Source of the DNA: Prevotella sp. 10(H)
GTDB taxonomy: Bacteria > Bacteroidota > Bacteroidia > Bacteroidales > Dysgonomonadaceae
DNA length: 64,000 nucleotides
Direction: 5' to 3'
Assembly: GCF_000711235.1 (NCBI RefSeq)
Contig: NZ_JOMI01000001.1
Span: 434,001 to 498,000 of the forward strand
The notes below the pieces were generated by a model. It was not told where the DNA came from, made no database searches, and worked only from the letters and a program-made list of their open reading frames with translations. The translations under genes were made by a program, and so were the position numbers. This document shows positions 44,017-52,965 of the stretch, one piece after another; positions within the stretch are counted from its first letter, which is position 1, and each line of letters opens with the position of its first letter.

Positions 44017-45417
44017 TTACTTTTCCCAGAATTTTTCTATTTCTTCCAATGACTTACCTGTAGTTTCGGGAACCAGTTTCCATATTATTAGCATGTACGG
44101 AACACACATGATGGCGAAGAGGATGAATGTGCCCGCAGGCTGCAGGTTCTGCAACAGCCAAGGCGTTAACTGGCCTATAAGATAGGTGCCGACCCACAAT
44201 GAAAATCCGGCTATCGACATTGCCAATCCACGGACTTTCATCGGATACATCTCCGATAAAAGGACGAATATCACAGCACTGATAGATATGGCGCAGCTGA
44301 ATATGTATCCCATGAAGAAAATCAGTAAAGTAATGGCAGGCATTCCAAGGTCGTCTCCCTTTGTGAAATAAAAGGCGATAAGAATAAGGAATACGATCAT
44401 TGCGGAAACTCCGTAGTATATCAATTTCTTACGCCCTACTTTGTCAATAATGAAAACCGCTATAATGGTGGCTACCATATTAGCCAGCCCCACCATAACC
44501 TGATAAAACAGAGAATCTCCGCCCGACAAGCCATTATTCTCGAAAATAGTAGGCCCATAATAGAGTACGGCATTTACTCCCATGAATTGCCCTAAAATAG
44601 CTATGGCGCATCCGATGAGTACGGCACGGAAAATCCCCGGCTTAAAAATCAGTCTCCAATCGGTTTTGACTTCGCCCTGTACTACTTTTAACGTTTCCTG
44701 CATCTCCGATTCTACTACATTCTGAGAGCGATATATCCGCAAGAGGGTTTTTCCAGCTTTCATTTCCTGCCTTTTCAGTATGAGCCACCTCGGGCTTTCG
44801 GGAATAAAGAAGATAGCTATAAGAAACAATACTGCCGGTATGAATGCCATACCTAACATACTGCGCCATACTTCTGCATGAAATATCTTATACAATAGAG
44901 GTGAAACCAGTGCAGACGATCCTCCGGCCGAATAATTCAGCAGTCCGAAGTTGATAAGGTATGCACCTAAAAATCCAATAGTTATGGCCAACTGGTATAA
45001 CGCCACCAAGCGCCCGCGGTATTCCGCTGCCGACACTTCCGATATATACAGCGGGGAAACAATGGATACTACTCCGATGCCCATACCGCCTATGATACGA
45101 AACCAGACAAGATGATTGAAATTATCGCTCAGTGCACAGCCAAAAGCAGATATTGAAAAAAGCACAGCAGAAAGGATGAGGATTTTTTTACGTCCGAACT
45201 TGTCACTCAATATTCCGGCAACAGATACCCCGAGAATAGAACCTACAAGAGCGCAGCCAACATACCAGCCTTGCTGTATAGTATCTAAAGAAAATTGGGA
45301 GGATACCTGAGTGATTGTTCCAGAGATGACCGCCGTATCGTATCCGAACAGATATCCGCCGAGCGCAGCCACAATTGCCAGAAAACTCATATATCCTATA
45401 TTCACATTTGTTTTCAT
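44017..45417 (-). CDS. MFS sugar porter (12 TM, 466 aa)
   Basis: Sugar-porter signatures are present: GYLFGYDTAVISGT, DKFGRKKILILSAVLF, RIIGGMGIGVVSIVSPLYIS, IPESPRWLILKRQE and the end VPETTGKSLEEIEKFW. Twelve hydrophobic segments can be counted. This type (XylE/GalP-like) takes up a mono- or disaccharide by proton symport across the inner membrane. It is the first gene of the minus operon, and its start faces the ROK operon across a 500-bp divergent region with a perfect palindrome. Confidence 0.93.
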   Translation of the reverse strand: MKTNVNIGYMSFLAIVAALGGYLFGYDTAVISGTITQVSSQFSLDTIQQGWYVGCALVGSILGVSVAGILSDKFGRKKILILSAVLFSISAFGCALSDNFNHLVWFRIIGGMGIGVVSIVSPLYISEVSAAEYRGRLVALYQLAITIGFLGAYLINFGLLNYSAGGSSALVSPLLYKIFHAEVWRSMLGMAFIPAVLFLIAIFFIPESPRWLILKRQEMKAGKTLLRIYRSQNVVESEMQETLKVVQGEVKTDWRLIFKPGIFRAVLIGCAIAILGQFMGVNAVLYYGPTIFENNGLSGGDSLFYQVMVGLANMVATIIAVFIIDKVGRKKLIYYGVSAMIVFLILIAFYFTKGDDLGMPAITLLIFFMGYIFSCAISISAVIFVLLSEMYPMKVRGLAMSIAGFSLWVGTYLIGQLTPWLLQNLQPAGTFILFAIMCVPYMLIIWKLVPETTGKSLEEIEKFWEK

Positions 45418-45576
45418 AGTTGATAAGGTTGTTTATATTATTATTTTATTTATTTTATAATATATTGGAATTGCTTTAATTAGATATAAGAGGGATATTA
45501 TTAAATATATTATTAAATACAGGGCTAAATTATTAATTTATTTTTATAATAAAAATTTATTTAAGAAAAAATTTAA

Positions 45577-45591
45577 TTAACACAGTGTTAA
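45577..45591. promoter_or_regulatory. Perfect palindrome, candidate ROK-regulator operator
   Basis: TTAACAC, A, GTGTTAA is a perfect 15-bp palindrome (odd centre) about 160 bp before the MFS gene start and 300 bp before the ROK transcript start. The rest of the 503-bp divergent region (45418-45920) is very AT-rich, with no other gene seen. A NagC/XylR-like ROK protein next to it is the natural candidate to bind. Confidence 0.5.
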
Positions 45592-45881
45592 AGTCCTTTT
45601 TTAAAAATTAATAGTTTACATATATATTATTTATAAGGTGAATTATTTATACCCTGTACAAGACCAACAGAATGCAGGCCTCAAGTAAGAAAGACAGTTC
45701 TCCATAAATACGGTAAAGACATTATTGACTGACACTTACAACCGGTTGAATCACAAACTGAATTGCACGTAATGTTATTTACCCCCCTTTTAGTTAAAAA
45801 ACTTACAGAATATAATATCAGTAAAAAGCCATATATTAAAATTATTATTTAAAAAGCACTAAATTTTGGTTTCATTTTATT

Positions 45882-45889
45882 TATATTTG
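45882..45889 (+). promoter_or_regulatory. -7 box of the ROK operon
   Basis: TATATTTG fully matches TAnnTTTG, with TTTG at 45865-45868 closer (13 nt) than the usual 19-21. Transcription near 45896 excludes the Met at 45891 and supports ATG 45921. Confidence 0.5.
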
Positions 45890-45920
45890 TATGATATTAA
45901 ATATTTATACAAAAACTAAG

Positions 45921-47129
45921 ATGTATAAGAAATTCTTTGAAGATATAGAGCGCGGCTCCAAAAACGGAGTTATCAAAAAAAAGATAATAAGCCATTACAT
46001 TACAAATGGAGATTCGACAATTGCGGATATATCGAAAGTATTCGACCTGAGTGTGCCTACCATGACCAAGCTGATCGTAGAATTGTGTGAAGACGGCTTC
46101 GTGGTGGATTACGGGAAAATAGAAACCACAGGAGGGCGAAGGCCTAATATATACGGGCTGAATCCTGCTTCGGGCTACTTTATAGGAGTGGATATGAAAA
46201 ACACATCCGTGAATATAGGGCTCATCAACTTTAAAGGAGAGATTATTAAAATGGAAATGAATATTCCCGTTTTAATTAAAAGCACAATGGAAAGCCTCGA
46301 TGAATTGTGTTCCATTATCCTCGATTTTATAAGCCGCTCTTCGGTTGAGAAAGATAAGATACTTAATATACAAATAAATATATCGGGACGTGTAAATCCT
46401 AAGACGGGATATAGCTACAGTATTTTTTATTTCGATGAAAGGCCATTGACCGAGGTAATGAGCGGTAAACTGGGATGCAGCGTATCTATCGACAACGACA
46501 CACGGGCAATGACCTACGGCGAATATATGGTTGGTAATTATAATGACAATAAGGATGTGCTTTTTGTCAACATAAGTTGGGGGCTTGCCGTAGGAATCAT
46601 TATCGACGGGAAACTTTACTATGGCAAATCGGGGTTTTCGGGCGAATACGGCCATGCCAGTGTATTCGATAATGAAATACTTTGCCATTGCGGCAAAAAA
46701 GGATGTCTTGAAACAGAAGCATCGGGATTGGCTATGCACAGGGTTTTCGTAGAGAGATGCCTGAACGGAGAATCTTCGATATTGTCGGAAGACATCAAAG
46801 CAAATAAAAATATTACACTGGAGAATATAATCGATGCTATAAAAAAGGAAGATATGCTTGCTATCGAAATTGTAGAGGAAATAGGCAACAAATTAGGCAA
46901 GAACATATCGGCACTGCTCAACCTCTTCAATCCCGATATGGTAATACTGGGCGGTGTGTTGTCTATGGCCGAAGATTATATCCTTTTACCGTTTTACAGT
47001 GCCATAAAGAAATATTCCCTCAATCTGGTGAATAAAGATTCCACCATAATATTGTCGAAGCTAAAAGAAAAATCGGGAGTAACCGGGGCATGCCTCTTAT
47101 CGCAGCATAATTTCCTTAAGAACATATAG
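45921..47129 (+). CDS. ROK-family transcriptional regulator (NagC/XylR-like, 402 aa)
   Basis: The start at 45921 (MYKKFFEDIERGSKNGVIKK) follows the -7 box. Residues ~15-80 form a winged helix (ISKVFDLSVPTMTKLIVELC), and the remainder is a ROK sugar-kinase-like domain: GYFIGVDMKNTSVNIGLINF, SIDNDTRAMTYGEYMVG and the zinc-binding CHCGKKGCLETEASG (about 254-268). ROK repressors usually lose DNA binding when their sugar ligand is present. It is divergent to the porter/Sus operon and probably controls it. The next gene begins 4 bp downstream. Confidence 0.93.
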   Translation: MYKKFFEDIERGSKNGVIKKKIISHYITNGDSTIADISKVFDLSVPTMTKLIVELCEDGFVVDYGKIETTGGRRPNIYGLNPASGYFIGVDMKNTSVNIGLINFKGEIIKMEMNIPVLIKSTMESLDELCSIILDFISRSSVEKDKILNIQINISGRVNPKTGYSYSIFYFDERPLTEVMSGKLGCSVSIDNDTRAMTYGEYMVGNYNDNKDVLFVNISWGLAVGIIIDGKLYYGKSGFSGEYGHASVFDNEILCHCGKKGCLETEASGLAMHRVFVERCLNGESSILSEDIKANKNITLENIIDAIKKEDMLAIEIVEEIGNKLGKNISALLNLFNPDMVILGGVLSMAEDYILLPFYSAIKKYSLNLVNKDSTIILSKLKEKSGVTGACLLSQHNFLKNI

Positions 47130-47133
47130 AACA

Positions 47134-48213
47134 ATGAAAGAATCCGGATGTATAAAAAAATGGCAGATGAAAATGCTTTTCTATATCGCCCTATTATTTT
47201 GCGGATATATCAATGCTCAAACTTTAGATTTACAACAGGCAGAAAAGATTTTTAAATTGCCTGTTCATTGCATAGAGGTAGAATTCCCGAACAAATTAGG
47301 GCAGGTATTGGGCAGCACAGACGACCTGAAAAGCCCGAAGCAGTTACGCCCCATATTTTATGGCTGTTTCGATTGGCATTCGTCTGTACATGGATACTGG
47401 TCTATTGTAAAACTACTGAAAGACTACCCACAACTGGATGAATCAGGAACTGTAAGAAAAATCCTGAACAGAAACATAACTCCCGAAAATGTATCCATAG
47501 AATCGGCCTTCTTTGAGGACTATAACAACCGTAACTTCGAACGCACCTACGGATGGGCCTGGCTGTTGCAACTGCAGCACGAATTGCATACATGGAAAGA
47601 TACGGATGCCCAACGCTGGTATCAGGCTTTAAAGCCTTTAGCCGATATGCTGACTGTCAAATATGAGGAATATCTGCCAAAGCTTAATTATCCTATCCGC
47701 ACAGGGCAGCATAATAATACGGCCTTCGGATTGTCATTGTCTCTCGATTATGCCAGAAGTATTGGAGATAAGGAATTCGAACGGTTAATAATCAAGCATG
47801 CAAAAAGGTTATACGGAAACGATGTAAACTGCAACCTCTCTTTTGAGCCTAGCGGCAATGATTTTCTTTCACCCTGTCTCGAAGAAGCATTATTGATGAG
47901 TAAGGTGCTGGATATACCTGAATACAGGATGTGGTTAAAAGCATTCATGCCTGATATGTTCAATTCCGGTTTCTCGTTGGTGCCCGGAGAAGTTTCAGAC
48001 CGCAGGGACGGACATTTGGTTCACCTCGACGGATTGAATTTCAGCAGGGCAACCTGCCTGTATTCTATCTCAAGGAAATTGCCGGAGTTGAGCCACCTGA
48101 GATCAATTGCCGACAATCATCTCAACTATTCGTTAGGTAATATAACCGACGACGATTATATGGGTAGTCACTGGTTAGGTTCCTTTGCCCTTTATGCTTT
48201 GATGAATAAATGA
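47134..48213 (+). CDS. DUF2891-family exported protein (359 aa)
   Basis: A signal peptide (MLFYIALLFCGYINAQ) begins a few residues after the first Met. The body has DUF2891 features: HCIEVEFPNKLGQVLGSTDD, RPIFYGCFDWHSSVHGYWSI, RTGQHNNTAFGLSLSLDYAR and WLKAFMPDM. DUF2891 proteins are predicted to fold as (alpha/alpha)-toroids and have no established enzyme activity. Its place in the ROK operon suggests a role in handling the locus sugar in the periplasm. Its stop overlaps the next start in ATGA. Confidence 0.75.
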   Translation: MKESGCIKKWQMKMLFYIALLFCGYINAQTLDLQQAEKIFKLPVHCIEVEFPNKLGQVLGSTDDLKSPKQLRPIFYGCFDWHSSVHGYWSIVKLLKDYPQLDESGTVRKILNRNITPENVSIESAFFEDYNNRNFERTYGWAWLLQLQHELHTWKDTDAQRWYQALKPLADMLTVKYEEYLPKLNYPIRTGQHNNTAFGLSLSLDYARSIGDKEFERLIIKHAKRLYGNDVNCNLSFEPSGNDFLSPCLEEALLMSKVLDIPEYRMWLKAFMPDMFNSGFSLVPGEVSDRRDGHLVHLDGLNFSRATCLYSISRKLPELSHLRSIADNHLNYSLGNITDDDYMGSHWLGSFALYALMNK

Positions 48214-48929
48214 CACATATACATAGCCCCAAAGCTCTCGATACACTTATAATGAAGTTGGGATTCCTGCCTTTCTTCCGCAACGAAATATCCGGATTTT
48301 CTGTTGAGGAATATACCCCACAGAATTTATGGTTCTCAGGTGATGACGATGGCCCATGGGAATGGAAAGGTCCTATCATACGAAATGGAAATTGTACATA
48401 TGGAAAATTATTTAATAAGAAAGCCGGATATGTCAGTATAGAGTGGCTTCCCGACCTCATCAATTACAGGCGTTCTGTTTACAGACTGACTGACAATACC
48501 GAAGACGAAAAAGAGCAAAGTAAAGAAAGACTTATTTATGAAACAATTAGAAAACACGAGTCATTGCTCTCACATGATATTAAATCGTTATTGGGCTTCA
48601 ATAAACCGAGAAAAAAGCGTCTTGATCCCATGGACGAAATAGAAATCCAGCCAAAGAAAGAAAAACAAAATTTTGATACAATAATGACCCGCCTGCAAAT
48701 GGGAACATGGATCGTAGTTGCAGACTTTGAATATAAATATAATAAATTACTGGAAAGATATGGCTGGGGCATTGCCCGCTATGCTACACCTGAAGTTTTA
48801 CTTTTCGGCGAAAAGTCTATAAATTGCCAAGGACGTACCCCGAAAGAATCTAAAGAGAAAATAATCGATTACCTTTCCTTATTGTTACCAGAGGCCACCG
48901 AATCGCAGCTTCTTAACTTGATCCGGTAA
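48210..48929 (+). CDS. AlkZ-related winged-helix-like protein (239 aa)
   Basis: The sequence has GFLPFFRNEISGFSVEEYTP, LWFSGDDDGPWEWKGPIIRN, then LIYETIRKHESLLSHDIKSL and MTRLQMGTWIVVADFEYKYN. I recall this set from proteins labelled AlkZ-related, distant relatives of the AlkZ/YcaQ interstrand-crosslink glycosylases. The family link is tentative. It is translationally coupled (ATGA overlap, 48210-48213) to the DUF2891 gene, yet its probable role in DNA handling points towards the defence/repair genes on the other side. Confidence 0.6.
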   Translation: MTHIHSPKALDTLIMKLGFLPFFRNEISGFSVEEYTPQNLWFSGDDDGPWEWKGPIIRNGNCTYGKLFNKKAGYVSIEWLPDLINYRRSVYRLTDNTEDEKEQSKERLIYETIRKHESLLSHDIKSLLGFNKPRKKRLDPMDEIEIQPKKEKQNFDTIMTRLQMGTWIVVADFEYKYNKLLERYGWGIARYATPEVLLFGEKSINCQGRTPKESKEKIIDYLSLLLPEATESQLLNLIR

Positions 48930-48957
48930 AGCCTCTTAAAATAAAATTTAATGATAA

Positions 48958-51165
48958 TTAGCCAGCCAATAAATCATTAATGATTTGCTTACCTTTTTCT
49001 ATTCTGTCTTCTATGTCGATATTATTGGATTGCATGATCGGATATTCGGTTTTAATGTCGTTTTGACTAACAGTGTATCTGTTATCAGAGCAATCGATCA
49101 GTATGTCTGTATTTATTATTTTTAATAAATCTCCCTGATATGAATAATCTCCCAAAGTAAGTTTTTCTGCAAATTCAGGCAAATGAAATAATGTATAAAG
49201 AAAAATATTCCAATTTCTTCCGCCAATACTTTTTTCTGTATTCATCATAATAGCTTCGTATGATTTTGCTGACATATCTTTCCAGTTTCTCCAATAATAC
49301 ATACCAAAATTACCTTGCCGCATTTGCTCGTATTTAATTAGATAATACCTCCAGTCTTTTGGCGTATCGGAGCTGTTAATATATTCTTGGACAAATTCTG
49401 TCAAATTATCATTGTTAAGATTGTGCTCATCAAACTTATACAGCAATATATTCAGTATTTTCGAAGTTTGCTCAAAGCCTTGTCGTTGTTTGGTCGGGTG
49501 AAATAAATCAATCCAAACAGAATCATTATACCTCGCTCCTATTTGCCAACGCCATGAGATAAATTGTGAATAATCGCCTATGCTTAATAATGTTGTATTA
49601 ATCAAATCTTTATTGCAATTATCGAACAATAATCTAAATTTTCTGAAGTTGATATGATTATCCAATCCCACAATAGCAATGCAACCCCTTAATAAGTTAT
49701 GATCTTCCAGATGAAATAACTCATCTTTCATATGGGAATTAGCTTTTAGCCATTCTATCTTGCTACGCTCTTCTTCTTTTTGCCTGACATTATAACCAAG
49801 GTCTCCCCGTTCATGAATAGGGATTTCTCCAGTGAGAATGATTGTTTCGGACTCATGTAGTAATGCCTTCATGCGTATATCACGAATCTCATCACCCAAA
49901 GAATTCCAAATCAAATTTCTGATAATTCGTATTCTTCGTTTAAATTGATCTTCTGTTATTTTATCTCTATTTTGAAGGTATGTAATGATAGAATATAATA
50001 ATAAAATTTTGCTTAATGGAAACTTTCGGTTTCTACCTGAATATTCCCCGTAATTATCACAACATTCCCTGAATATATTTACGTCGTCCTGATAAAGTTT
50101 CACTTTATCGTATTCATAGACAGATTTTGAAAAAAACTTATCGAAAAAATCAGTGATATTTATTCGGCACCAACAATCGAATGAGTTCTTCAAATATTGG
50201 ATATTATATTGAGCATTTTCATTATTTTTATTGTATAACAGATTTGCCAGTTTGAATTCGTCTTTTTCAATATTAATCTCGGATTTATAGCAAAGAATAT
50301 CGCTTATAAAATGAAAATACCGCATAAATTCGTCATCAATAATATTATTATCGCCCCGAAACGGAAATAACATATCAGTCCATTCAATATCGAATTTATG
50401 ATTAATTTCCGCAGAAAGTTCTTCCGATTGTTGTTTAATTATTTCTTCAAACTCAGCTTTGAAATGTTCAAAAGGTGTCAATGGTTTTCCGCGGGAATTC
50501 ATTTTAATGTACAAATCATCTGTTAGCCCCATTTCGGTAAGTGGCAGAAAATAAAAAGTAATATTTTTACGGGCAACAAGGGATTCCCACAGATTGGGTT
50601 GATTTTTGAACTTTTGATGGATAGCATCAATCATTACCAGCATAGACTGAATGGTAGGATCATTTTTCCATTCGTATGGATACCAGGCTTGATCTCTGAT
50701 GCTTTCAGATATTTCATCATTAATAAAATCCGGAGAAAATTTCACCAATTCTTGACAAAAATCACGGGAACTGAAACGAGTAGCATATGAAAAGTGGTTT
50801 AGAAATTTATATTCTTCTCTGTCTATATCCTCTTTTTTTGCAATGTACCAATGTAATAAAAAGAGTGTAGTCAATCTTTGTTGTCCGTCAAGAGGCGTTA
50901 AGACGTACATTTCTTCTTTATTTTCTATCTTTTCAGATACATCACCATACACAAAATCCAACGTTATATGCTTATCTTCAGTGATCGATGTGAATAGAGC
51001 GTCTAAAAATCTATTTCTGATCCGTTCTACTTCATTATTTGTTCTACCTTGCGCATAATCTCTTTGGATAATGGGTATTTCTATTTTACTTAGCATAATT
51101 TCAGTTTCTTCCAGGCTGAAAGAACTGCCAAATAGACTTTGAAATGTATATTCTTTGGTATTCAT
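48958..51165 (-). CDS. DUF262 (GmrS-like) protein without HNH motif (735 aa)
   Basis: The N-terminal region has DUF262 (ParB/GmrS-like) motifs: IEIPIIQRDYAQGRTNNEVE and VLTPLDGQQRLTTLFLLHWY. The long C-terminal half is helical and shows no clear DUF1524 HNH signature. It may be a specificity or NTP-binding subunit, while its partner supplies the HNH nuclease. GmrSD systems are modified-DNA-dependent restriction enzymes. The gene overlaps the previous one by 4 bp (ATGA, 51162-51165), so the two are translationally coupled. Confidence 0.8.
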   Translation of the reverse strand: MNTKEYTFQSLFGSSFSLEETEIMLSKIEIPIIQRDYAQGRTNNEVERIRNRFLDALFTSITEDKHITLDFVYGDVSEKIENKEEMYVLTPLDGQQRLTTLFLLHWYIAKKEDIDREEYKFLNHFSYATRFSSRDFCQELVKFSPDFINDEISESIRDQAWYPYEWKNDPTIQSMLVMIDAIHQKFKNQPNLWESLVARKNITFYFLPLTEMGLTDDLYIKMNSRGKPLTPFEHFKAEFEEIIKQQSEELSAEINHKFDIEWTDMLFPFRGDNNIIDDEFMRYFHFISDILCYKSEINIEKDEFKLANLLYNKNNENAQYNIQYLKNSFDCWCRINITDFFDKFFSKSVYEYDKVKLYQDDVNIFRECCDNYGEYSGRNRKFPLSKILLLYSIITYLQNRDKITEDQFKRRIRIIRNLIWNSLGDEIRDIRMKALLHESETIILTGEIPIHERGDLGYNVRQKEEERSKIEWLKANSHMKDELFHLEDHNLLRGCIAIVGLDNHINFRKFRLLFDNCNKDLINTTLLSIGDYSQFISWRWQIGARYNDSVWIDLFHPTKQRQGFEQTSKILNILLYKFDEHNLNNDNLTEFVQEYINSSDTPKDWRYYLIKYEQMRQGNFGMYYWRNWKDMSAKSYEAIMMNTEKSIGGRNWNIFLYTLFHLPEFAEKLTLGDYSYQGDLLKIINTDILIDCSDNRYTVSQNDIKTEYPIMQSNNIDIEDRIEKGKQIINDLLAG

Positions 51166-52859
51166 AAACTGATTTCTTTTTTAATTCTAGTTAAATAATC
51201 TTTCAATATTTTATCCATTTCCTGAATATATCCGTCTCTATCAGCCTTACCCCAAAAATGCAATTGATTTGATCCGGAGCAAGTATAATATTTGAGAAAG
51301 ACACGTCTTGTACATACCGGGATGTAATCATTCGATTTGTCCATTTTAAGGATCTTATTCCGTTTAACGTCAAAAGTAGAATTATTTAAAGCGGAATTAC
51401 CGGACAGGCCCAAGAGTGCTAAATTGGATAAGGAATGGGTGTACTCTACACTTCCCTCTTCGGATAAAATAGAGGTTACTTCATCAAACAATTCTGAAAA
51501 TTTATCACCTGTCAAATTTTCATCAATTATGGCATTGTTTATTTTTTGAATTAAACTTTTATTGGATTCCTGATCGATGCTTAATAAAGATTTTGCATGT
51601 AATTTCAGCCATTCTATCCATTGCTCTTTTTTATTCAGTCCTTGCGACTGCTGTGCATGAATATGTTCGAGGCTCCAATCTTCTTGTTTATGCTTATCAA
51701 ATGGAAAACGCAGTGTAGGGTCGGATTTCTGCCTTATGGTTTCAACATTAAACAACAATAACAATTTTTCAATATTACCACAATCTATTTTATTATCGTA
51801 AGATAAATCACAATAATCTTTTTTAAAATCAATACTTTCTGCTATTAATTGATCTAATGAATTTTGAAATTCTTTTTTTGTTATATCTTTTGAACGAAGG
51901 ATTAACTCTTCTATAGTCTTCGACTCGGAGGCAATCAGATAGCCGATCTTGTGGTATAATTGAATATTTTCATACCACTCTTTCAATTGTTGATAATAGC
52001 GCAGAATAATAGTCCAGATTTCCGATTTATTTTCCGAGTCTTTTATTCTTTTATCGAAATAAAAGAATGTAAAAAGTTTTTCTTTTTCATGTTTTTGTTT
52101 ATTTGACATTAGGTTGAAAATCAGCTCGATCCTTGTGGAATAATTACTGCTTTTTTCATTCGTAATAAAGTACCACAGGCTATCATTGTGCAATTCCTTT
52201 TCAATAATATCCCATTCAGTCGCTATTTCTAATTGTTTTGCGTCGTTAATACCATTGTTGCGGCTTAAAAACAATGCTTTAATAAGTTCAGCATTTGTTA
52301 ATGGGATACGCCCGATATTTAAACGGGTAAATAGTGAAACCGCATTTTCGTCGGAGTTAACCTCATACCAGATAATACGAATGCGTTCATTTAATTTTTT
52401 GTAAAGATTGAAAGCTGTGAGGGCCTCGTCTTGTTGTGATTTAAACCATGTAGCAATATTCCGATATGCTTCAATAATAAAATATTCATCAATATTTTCC
52501 GGAATAGCGTCCAAAGTTCCCATATCGATATTTTCCAGAAAATCTTTGCTTTTTATTCTTGTTTGGTATTCAAGCGAAAAATTGAGTTGAAACGGTAGTT
52601 TTAACTGCTTCATATAACGAAATATCAGAAAGATGGTCGTTAAACGTTGTTGCCCGTCTATTAACTCAAATTTCTTTTCAGCGATATTTTTAACGACTAT
52701 CGGTTGAAGGCAATAATTTTGTCCTTCCGCAATTTCGTGAATATCTTTCAACAACATTGCAACTTCATCTTTCCAACGGTATCCCCGTTGATATGCTGGA
52801 ACATAAAAATGTCCCTCGATGCTTCCTACTAATTTTGGCTCAAGGTTTATACTACTCAT
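51162..52859 (-). CDS. DUF262/DUF1524 (GmrSD-like) nuclease (565 aa)
   Basis: The GmrS-like part has FYVPAYQRGYRWKDEVAML and KFELIDGQQRLTTIFLIFRY; the GmrD-like part has the DUF1524 His motif DWSLEHIHAQQSQGLNKKEQ at about residue 375-395. Both halves needed for a GmrSD nuclease are in one chain. It probably cuts foreign, perhaps modified, DNA using NTP hydrolysis; this is family knowledge, not shown here. It starts 106 bp after the RCK/RyR gene on the same strand. Confidence 0.88.
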   Translation of the reverse strand: MSSINLEPKLVGSIEGHFYVPAYQRGYRWKDEVAMLLKDIHEIAEGQNYCLQPIVVKNIAEKKFELIDGQQRLTTIFLIFRYMKQLKLPFQLNFSLEYQTRIKSKDFLENIDMGTLDAIPENIDEYFIIEAYRNIATWFKSQQDEALTAFNLYKKLNERIRIIWYEVNSDENAVSLFTRLNIGRIPLTNAELIKALFLSRNNGINDAKQLEIATEWDIIEKELHNDSLWYFITNEKSSNYSTRIELIFNLMSNKQKHEKEKLFTFFYFDKRIKDSENKSEIWTIILRYYQQLKEWYENIQLYHKIGYLIASESKTIEELILRSKDITKKEFQNSLDQLIAESIDFKKDYCDLSYDNKIDCGNIEKLLLLFNVETIRQKSDPTLRFPFDKHKQEDWSLEHIHAQQSQGLNKKEQWIEWLKLHAKSLLSIDQESNKSLIQKINNAIIDENLTGDKFSELFDEVTSILSEEGSVEYTHSLSNLALLGLSGNSALNNSTFDVKRNKILKMDKSNDYIPVCTRRVFLKYYTCSGSNQLHFWGKADRDGYIQEMDKILKDYLTRIKKEISL

Positions 52860-52965
52860 TTCGTGTTATTTGTGATAAATAATTTTCTTTTTTTACTTCT
52901 TATTTTCCCACCCATCTAAGTGATGCGTCTGTCTCTTATGTGGCGCTATGGGTTTTCTCTGTTTT

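Noticed and set aside
45640-45790. Less AT-rich patch in the divergent region before the ROK gene
   Set aside because: No reading frame, stem or promoter pattern was convincing.
52860-52965. ACCCAT/ATGGGT arms as a terminator between the RCK/RyR and DUF262 genes
   Set aside because: Six-base stem with a loop of nearly 30 nt and no direct T run; the five genes may still be cotranscribed.
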